Below, piece after piece: positions 6,177 through 10,795 of a stretch of DNA of 10,795 nt (positions are counted from its first letter, which is position 1; each line of letters begins with the position of its first letter). Both the position numbers and the translations under genes were made by a program. The notes beneath the pieces were generated by a model. It saw only the letters and a program-made list of their open reading frames with translations. It made no database searches and was not told where the DNA came from. The stretch is from Acidobacteriota bacterium (GTDB lineage Bacteria > Acidobacteriota > Aminicenantia > UBA2199), in assembly GCA_021817755.1 (NCBI GenBank), contig JAKAGC010000073.1:1-10795 (forward strand), read 5' to 3'.

Positions 6177-8459
6177 TTACAGATATAGTTCTTTTACGAC
6201 TTCCTTCATAATCCTGTAAGCAGAAAAAGGTTTAACAAGAGGGCGAGGGTTATATGATTTGAAAGATGAGAAATCGGAACGTTTATCGAGGAGTAGGAAT
6301 AATTTTTTTGAAGGAAGAGCGTTGTTCAAGATGAAATCTTTTAAGGTTTCTGAATCGCAAATGAGCATATCTCCATCCTGCCAATCTCCGGTCTCTGTAT
6401 TAAGAGGGATATCGGGGATGATTTCTTTAAATTGATCGCGCAATGCGGCGGCGATACTTTTTTCGTTCAAACGGATGACGATTTTATATGGGGTTTGGGG
6501 TAAGGTTTGGTGAAGCTTTGCGAGATCGGCGAAATAGTACCCTTTTTGCTCTTTTGATTTTTTTAAAATGGCTTCCCGCATTGTTATGGCAAGCATGGGG
6601 AAACGATGAAACAACTGGACCCACTGGTTTAAATCTTCGGGTGATGAATCATTTAAATGCCTTTCGATGGATACCTGCAATTGAGGAATGAGTAAACCGA
6701 GGGTCATGGAGTGTTTGGTCAGTAATTGAGCAGCATGATCGACATCTGGTATACGTTGAGAGAACATTTGCATTAATACTTTAAATCCTTCTTCAATATT
6801 GCGGATTTCAAAGACCATATCGCTAAGATTGCGTTGTACTTTTCGAAGCTCAGTAGATTCCTGGACGCCTAATTTTGCCTCTCTGGGAGATGCAATCACA
6901 CCGAGAGCGGATTCAATATTTTTATAAGTATCGAGATCGAAAGTTTTAATGCTACTCATTACACTTAAAAATAAAATAGTTAACTCTGTATTTTGGAAAA
7001 AGATAATTTTACGGAATAGGCGGGTAAGTAAGTCTTTATCTTTCATGGTTAACACATAACCACTTTCCATGACTTCATGGATTTTTTTCAAATATTTTTT
7101 ACATTTTGCAATAGTGACATCTGAAAGTGCAATTTTTTCCAGGAGCATTTTAACAGAAGTAACGGGGAAAAGATGTGTAATGGTGTCGATGTACTCTTGT
7201 TCGATTACAAAGAATTCATTCTCCCTAGCTGGATCGAAAAGGATGTCTTTTACTGAGAATTCATAAAAATCTTTTATTTTATGTAGGATTTTATATTTTA
7301 TTTCGGGGTTTTCGGATTCCAGGATCATTTTAATAAACTGGGAAAGATCGTGGTAACCGCCATAAGGGAGGCATTCGATTACCATCTCTCGTTCTTCGGG
7401 TTCGAGAGATGAATAATTATTATAAAAGAAATCGATGCCTTTGCTTCCTGTTAGAAGCGATTTCATGATTTCTTTTTTTAATTCTTTTTCAGTATTAGAG
7501 CGGTATTGAGTAAAAAGGAAATCCATAGCGGCATCGTTACCTGAGTATTCACGGATAATGACTATGCGAAGTTGGGTTTCGGAATTATAGACACTTTCGA
7601 CAAAATGTATGGCTGGTTCCTGGTGACTTCGGCAAATAATGGAGCAGAAAACTTCTCTGATTCGAGGGTCTTTGACAAAAAACATTTGTGTCCCGAGATC
7701 ATCGAGATGAATATCAATAAGAGAAGGATTTCTAAAGAAATAGTGTTTTATTTTGAGTACCAGGAAGTATAAATCATCACAAATGGGTTGGTTTCCGCAT
7801 GGTGTGCTGGTAAAACGTTGATGGAAAAAACCGAGAATGGGTTCCTGTACTGAAATATCGGCAGTGTGGCAGAGGATTTCGAATGCTCCTTGCTCAATAA
7901 TGGGTTTCCCACAGTTCAAATATGCTGTAAACATCACGGCATCGTTCGCGGATAAAATCCGTTTTAATATATCTACAGTTACATTGAAATTCCTGGTATC
8001 CTTTTCACCTTCAAGAAAACGGGGGAGGAGGGCAAAATTGGGATTGTTTTTCTTTCTTTTCCCAATTTCATTGTTTAATAATTGAAGTAATAAGGGATTT
8101 TTTATGTGGTTCAATGCATTGTTCAGGATATTTAATGCCTGCCGATTATTGTATTTGGCAACAGAAATCACGGCTTCTTTTTTTAATTGGACATTTTCTT
8201 CGTTATCAATAATTTTTTTTAGGGGAATTAGGAAATGGGGGCTCTGTAGATAGCCTGCGACGCGGATAATATTGATACGAGTAGGGAGGTCAAGGTTTTG
8301 AGAACTGATAAAACGTACCACAAGGTATTCTGCATCTTCACCGCCTTTATTAACCATGCCTTCCAGAATCATGCGGAAAGACATTTCATTGAACTTTTCG
8401 GCGGAAGCGACAAGGTTTTCGATCTTCTCTAGTATCTCTTGCTTTTCGTTCATTTCCAT
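6177..8459 (-). CDS. Helical-repeat (HEAT-like) protein with a C-terminal degenerate receiver-like domain, function unknown
   Basis: 760 aa, not recognised as a named family. There is no signal peptide or convincing membrane helix, so it is probably cytosolic. Residues about 1-150 and 270-440 contain short amphipathic helix pairs resembling HEAT repeats, for example the segments beginning TRINIIRVAGYLQSPHFLIP and KEAVISVAKYNNRQALNIL. Residues 440-655 are also predicted helical by eye. The last 104 residues (657-760) look like a CheY-type receiver core: strand YKIVIRL with a following helix, strand DMLICDS (697-703), strand LFLLLDK (720-726), then LVKPFSAYRIMKEVVKEL with the K743-P-F signature. 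The acidic pair expected after the first strand is replaced by L-N, and the second helix appears lost, so it is probably a pseudo-receiver; D702 is the only candidate phosphoacceptor. An in-frame TGA at 8469-8471 limits the start to the ATG at 8457-8459 or 8451-8453. Neither has a clear Shine-Dalgarno. I infer a scaffold or signalling role, with low certainty. Confidence 0.8.
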   Translation of the reverse strand: MEMNEKQEILEKIENLVASAEKFNEMSFRMILEGMVNKGGEDAEYLVVRFISSQNLDLPTRINIIRVAGYLQSPHFLIPLKKIIDNEENVQLKKEAVISVAKYNNRQALNILNNALNHIKNPLLLQLLNNEIGKRKKNNPNFALLPRFLEGEKDTRNFNVTVDILKRILSANDAVMFTAYLNCGKPIIEQGAFEILCHTADISVQEPILGFFHQRFTSTPCGNQPICDDLYFLVLKIKHYFFRNPSLIDIHLDDLGTQMFFVKDPRIREVFCSIICRSHQEPAIHFVESVYNSETQLRIVIIREYSGNDAAMDFLFTQYRSNTEKELKKEIMKSLLTGSKGIDFFYNNYSSLEPEEREMVIECLPYGGYHDLSQFIKMILESENPEIKYKILHKIKDFYEFSVKDILFDPARENEFFVIEQEYIDTITHLFPVTSVKMLLEKIALSDVTIAKCKKYLKKIHEVMESGYVLTMKDKDLLTRLFRKIIFFQNTELTILFLSVMSSIKTFDLDTYKNIESALGVIASPREAKLGVQESTELRKVQRNLSDMVFEIRNIEEGFKVLMQMFSQRIPDVDHAAQLLTKHSMTLGLLIPQLQVSIERHLNDSSPEDLNQWVQLFHRFPMLAITMREAILKKSKEQKGYYFADLAKLHQTLPQTPYKIVIRLNEKSIAAALRDQFKEIIPDIPLNTETGDWQDGDMLICDSETLKDFILNNALPSKKLFLLLDKRSDFSSFKSYNPRPLVKPFSAYRIMKEVVKELYL

Positions 8460-8462
8460 ACT

Positions 8463-8485
8463 ATTATATCAAAAAAAATATTATA
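8463..8485 (-). promoter_or_regulatory. Tandem TATAAT boxes before the HEAT-like gene
   Basis: On the - strand two exact TATAAT hexamers lie at 8480-8485 and 8463-8468, 17 nt apart. The nearer one is only 3 nt upstream of the ATG at 8459, so initiation from it would give a leaderless or nearly leaderless message starting around the ATG at 8453. The farther one would give a leader of about 10-20 nt. No good -35 element was found for either, and the surrounding sequence is nearly all A/T, so chance matches are likely. Confidence 0.3.
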
Positions 8486-8536
8486 TTTCATTTTTTTTTT
8501 ATAATTATGGGAATATTTGAATCGTACTTGTAGAGC

Positions 8537-8549
8537 TGAACCTCGTTCA
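8537..8549. repeat. 13-bp inverted repeat TGAACctcGTTCA, operator-like
   Basis: Perfect 5-bp arms with a 3-nt centre lie about 80 nt upstream of the HEAT-like gene. The half-site GAAC/GTTC recurs in the inner arms of the inverted repeat before ogt. No regulator is identified. Confidence 0.35.
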
Positions 8550-8686
8550 AATCTTTCTATTTGTGGTGTTTGGGAATAGTTCTGGAAATGTATTATTTTT
8601 ACCTTTTTCATTTTATTTTGGGGTATATTTTTTTTGTTAAATTTCAAATTTTAAGGGAAAGAGTGGGCAATACAGGTATTATTAAT

Positions 8687-10609
8687 TTAAAGAGGAAAGG
8701 TTTTTATTTCCCATCCCTCATTTAACATCATTTCTCGAATTGTGGAAAACCATTGGATTTCATGTGTCATTAATAAAACCTGATATTGGGAAAACTCCTG
8801 GATCAATAATCGAGCTATTCGAATCCGGTGTTCTTCATCAAAACCGGATACGATATCATCGAGAATGAAGAATTGATTGATTTTATTAAGCGCTTTGACA
8901 GAAACAAGAAAAAATACTAACCCAAGTGCATTTAAATGAGATTCACTTAGAAATTTTGCGGGGGGAGAGACCTGCTGGTTAAAAAAATCATATTCCATCG
9001 TGATTCCTACCCATTCTTCTTCTTTTTCTATGGGAATCAATCTGATGTTTTCTACGGATTCATGGGGATTCAATATCCTGTAGTAGTGATCGATTTGATG
9101 AGAAAATTGATTTAGAAAACCTTCAAGGGTTGATTTCTGTTTTTCAAGGAATCGAGAATAAACGGATTCTATGGCATTTTGTTGATTTTCTAGTAACTCC
9201 TGTTCTCTTTTTAATGTAGTGATATTGACGAAAGCTTCACGTGCAAGAATAAGTCGGCGAGTAATTTGGGTTCGTATATCGGATTCATCAGGCTTCCTCA
9301 GACTTTCGGTTTTCATTTTACAAAAAATTACGGATTCATCTATTAACATGTTGTCTATTTGAAAATGGTCAGGTTTTTTCAACTGATTGTAGGGGGAAAG
9401 TTGAACGGATAATTGGGATTCATAGTCTGAGAGTTGCATTTTTAAATGGGTCATATTTTTTTTTATTGGGTTGTTTTCCTGGACTTCAATCCGGGGATTT
9501 CTCAAAATATAATCAAGTTGCTGAAGAATGGCACGTAAAGATTTTTTTAGTTCATCTTTGAAATCAATGAGTTTTTGCTTTTCTTTCTTGAAACGATCTA
9601 GCTCTTGCAACCTTGCCTGTAGTTCCCGGATTAATTGGGGGGTATTTTTTTCTTGTAAACAAAGAGGACAACGGTCATGTTCCGATACTTTTTCTTTTAA
9701 TACGTGTAACCCTGAATTTAAAAGATTCTCAAGAATTATTTTATTCATGGAATCGATGTCTGCAACAATACTTGAAAACTGGTTATAATATTGTTGATAA
9801 TCCTGGATAATTCCCTGAATTAAATGAGGAGCCTGAGATAACCAATCGGAAATGGAGTTTAAAAATCCTATTTCTGCAATGGCAGGATCTGGGGGTTTTT
9901 GAATTATGGATAGTAAGGTTTCAATATCACTGATACTGGAAATGGTTTTATCGAGCTTGAGAGGTTTTATTACTTCATTGGCAGCTGATATCCACTGCTC
10001 CGCGGTATTGGTAACACTTCCAAAATACTCAACTATTCGTGCTTTTTGATTATTAATGCGATTATCGTAGTTTCCTGTTTTGATCTCTTTTCGTAATTCG
10101 TTCAGGGTTTTTTTCAAAACATCACGGGTCTTGATGACTTCCGAAAAGCCTATAATATCAAGTAATTTGTCAAGTTTCTCTTTTTTTGAAGCTGAGATAA
10201 AGGCATGGATATCCTGAGAACGAAGCCATAGGTTTTCTTTTGCGGATTCTTCTATATATTGGGTAAACGTATCTGTTTTATTTGTATAATCGGATTGAAG
10301 GGAACTTTTTTTATAAAAAATATGTTTAAGACTAGCAAGTTGGGGTGCATCGAAAGTCAAGGATAGGGTTGCTTTTTCGTCTTGGTTGAGAAAGACATTT
10401 CGGAGTGCTTCTAACCCTCCACGTCCGATTTCCTCTCCTGCCAGATGCTCGATTCGGTTTGAATAAAACCATTCGAGGGAATCAGTTATGCTGCTTTTCC
10501 CCGTTCCGTTATCACCATAGAGGAGGAGAGATTTTCCATTTAATTCTATGGCTAATTGATCTTTGATGCCGCGAAGGTGTTGGAGAACTATGGATTTTAA
10601 TTTAGTCAC
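8687..10609 (-). CDS. AAA/ABC-type ATPase of the Rad50/SMC/RecF class with a central CxxC hook
   Basis: 640 aa, predicted DNA-acting ATPase. The N-terminal lobe has LRGIKDQLAIELNGKS and Walker A GDNGTGKS (32-39). Helical, partly coiled-coil arms flank a CPLC motif (C314, C317), positioned like the zinc hook of Rad50, with clear heptad-like sequence at about 318-370 and 440-510. The C-terminal lobe has the ABC signature-like LSESHLNALGL (554-564), Walker B FFILDD (D584-D585) followed by the D-loop SGFDEE, and the H-loop LLMTHE (H616). The arms are much shorter than in true Rad50 or SMC. No nuclease or other effector domain is visible, so it should act with partners. It begins with GTG, supported by AAGGAGG 6 nt upstream, and overlaps the small upstream gene by 8 nt. 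Similar ATPases occur in RecF-like repair proteins and in Lamassu- or ABC-three-component-like defence modules. The subfamily is not assignable from sequence reading alone. Confidence 0.85.
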   Translation of the reverse strand: MTKLKSIVLQHLRGIKDQLAIELNGKSLLLYGDNGTGKSSITDSLEWFYSNRIEHLAGEEIGRGGLEALRNVFLNQDEKATLSLTFDAPQLASLKHIFYKKSSLQSDYTNKTDTFTQYIEESAKENLWLRSQDIHAFISASKKEKLDKLLDIIGFSEVIKTRDVLKKTLNELRKEIKTGNYDNRINNQKARIVEYFGSVTNTAEQWISAANEVIKPLKLDKTISSISDIETLLSIIQKPPDPAIAEIGFLNSISDWLSQAPHLIQGIIQDYQQYYNQFSSIVADIDSMNKIILENLLNSGLHVLKEKVSEHDRCPLCLQEKNTPQLIRELQARLQELDRFKKEKQKLIDFKDELKKSLRAILQQLDYILRNPRIEVQENNPIKKNMTHLKMQLSDYESQLSVQLSPYNQLKKPDHFQIDNMLIDESVIFCKMKTESLRKPDESDIRTQITRRLILAREAFVNITTLKREQELLENQQNAIESVYSRFLEKQKSTLEGFLNQFSHQIDHYYRILNPHESVENIRLIPIEKEEEWVGITMEYDFFNQQVSPPAKFLSESHLNALGLVFFLVSVKALNKINQFFILDDIVSGFDEEHRIRIARLLIQEFSQYQVLLMTHEIQWFSTIREMMLNEGWEIKTFPL

Positions 10610-10795
10610 GAGCAGCCTCCTTACGCTTATTCAATAAAGCATTGGAGAGGTTGGTGGTAGTGAGTTTATCATCTTTGTAAAGATTTTCGAGTATTTTCCG
10701 AACAGCTTCATCAAGTCCGGGAATGGTTTCGAGGGAGGAAAAGAAATCATTGACGATTTGTTTTCCGTTTTTAATTTGATCTGTCATCTCATTGC
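10602..10795 (-). CDS. Small helical protein upstream of and overlapping the ATPase gene, possibly partial
   Basis: Unrecognised. From the ATG at 10785-10787 it would be a complete 61-residue, charged, mostly helical protein containing GLDEAVRKILENLYKDDKL and ending NKRKEAARD. The frame stays open to the window edge, so an upstream start and a longer protein remain possible; the coordinates here run to the edge for that reason. The bases ATGA at 10784-10787 could also be a stop/start overlap with a gene further upstream. It contains no signal peptide, membrane helix or cysteine. Its stop overlaps the ATPase start by 8 nt, which strongly suggests a functional partner such as a small accessory or middle subunit. 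That role is inferred from context only. Confidence 0.65.
   Translation of the reverse strand, partial: NEMTDQIKNGKQIVNDFFSSLETIPGLDEAVRKILENLYKDDKLTTTNLSNALLNKRKEAARD
10616..10622 (-). promoter_or_regulatory. Strong Shine-Dalgarno for the GTG start of the ATPase gene
   Basis: AAGGAGG on the - strand lies inside the end of the small upstream gene, 6 nt before the GTG at 10607-10609. Position and strength fix this non-ATG start and imply independent ribosome loading as well as coupling. Confidence 0.7.

Larger units (their letters stand above)
8460..8686. other. 227-nt A/T-rich intergenic region between the ATPase and HEAT-like genes
   Basis: It holds the tandem TATAAT boxes near the HEAT-like gene, a T10 run (8491-8500), the 13-bp inverted repeat TGAACctcGTTCA (8537-8549) and the 12-bp palindrome AATACagGTATT (8669-8680) close to the end of the ATPase gene. 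I see no convincing protein-coding gene. The open frame at 8450-8647 on the - strand is an A/T-driven, Lys/Asn/Ile-rich translation without a ribosome binding site or recognisable motif. Confidence 0.55.

Noticed and set aside
8537..8549. LexA/SOS box
   Set aside because: The Gram-positive-type box needs GAAC-N4-GTTC; here the spacing is N3, and no lexA or SOS gene other than the constitutive-type ogt is nearby.
8450..8647. Open frame of 65 codons on the - strand between the ATPase and HEAT-like genes
   Set aside because: Composition is A/T-driven (Lys, Asn, Ile, Phe), there is no Shine-Dalgarno or recognisable motif, and it overlaps the HEAT-like start in another frame.
8669..8680. AATACagGTATT palindrome as a terminator of the ATPase gene
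   Set aside because: The 5-bp A/T-rich stem with a 2-nt loop cannot form a stable hairpin, and no U-run follows immediately; it could at most be a protein-binding palindrome.
1..10795. CRISPR array, tRNA/rRNA, insertion sequence, prophage or SAM riboswitch
   Set aside because: No regularly spaced repeats, transposase, integrase, phage motif or recognisable structured RNA was found. The leader of the met operon, where a riboswitch would lie, is outside the window.

Overview
The window is an A+T-rich bacterial segment of compact, operon-like genes. The left half (1-5517, + strand) is one co-directional run for aspartate-derived methionine synthesis: asd (cut by the left edge), an aspartokinase, O-acetylhomoserine sulfhydrylase (metY), homoserine O-acetyltransferase (metX) and metW. 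Gaps are 15 nt or less, and metX and metW overlap by 11 nt. Together they cover aspartate to aspartate semialdehyde and homoserine to homocysteine by direct sulfhydrylation. The step between, homoserine dehydrogenase, is not in view and may lie upstream or elsewhere.

From 5525 to the right edge everything reads on the - strand. In transcription order (right to left) there is a small helical protein at the window edge, an ATPase of the Rad50/SMC/RecF type with a central CxxC hook whose GTG start overlaps the small gene by 8 nt, a 227-nt A/T-rich intergenic region, a 760-residue helical-repeat (HEAT-like) protein ending in what looks like a degenerate response-regulator receiver domain, a 139-nt intergenic region with a nested inverted repeat, and an ogt-type O6-alkylguanine-DNA methyltransferase that converges tail-to-tail on metW with a 7-nt gap.

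Organism: no rRNA or lineage marker is present. The metY-metX-metW cluster, the archaeal/fungal-type Asd, the A+T-rich genes and the HEAT-plus-receiver architecture would fit a spirochaete (Leptospira carries linked metY and metX) or another Gram-negative lineage, but this is a guess from general knowledge.

The least explained parts are the small protein/ATPase pair, which resembles the ATPase core of multi-gene defence or DNA-repair modules and may continue past the right edge, and the HEAT/pseudo-receiver protein. No RNA gene, CRISPR array, insertion sequence or prophage gene was seen. No gene-free stretch exceeds 227 nt.
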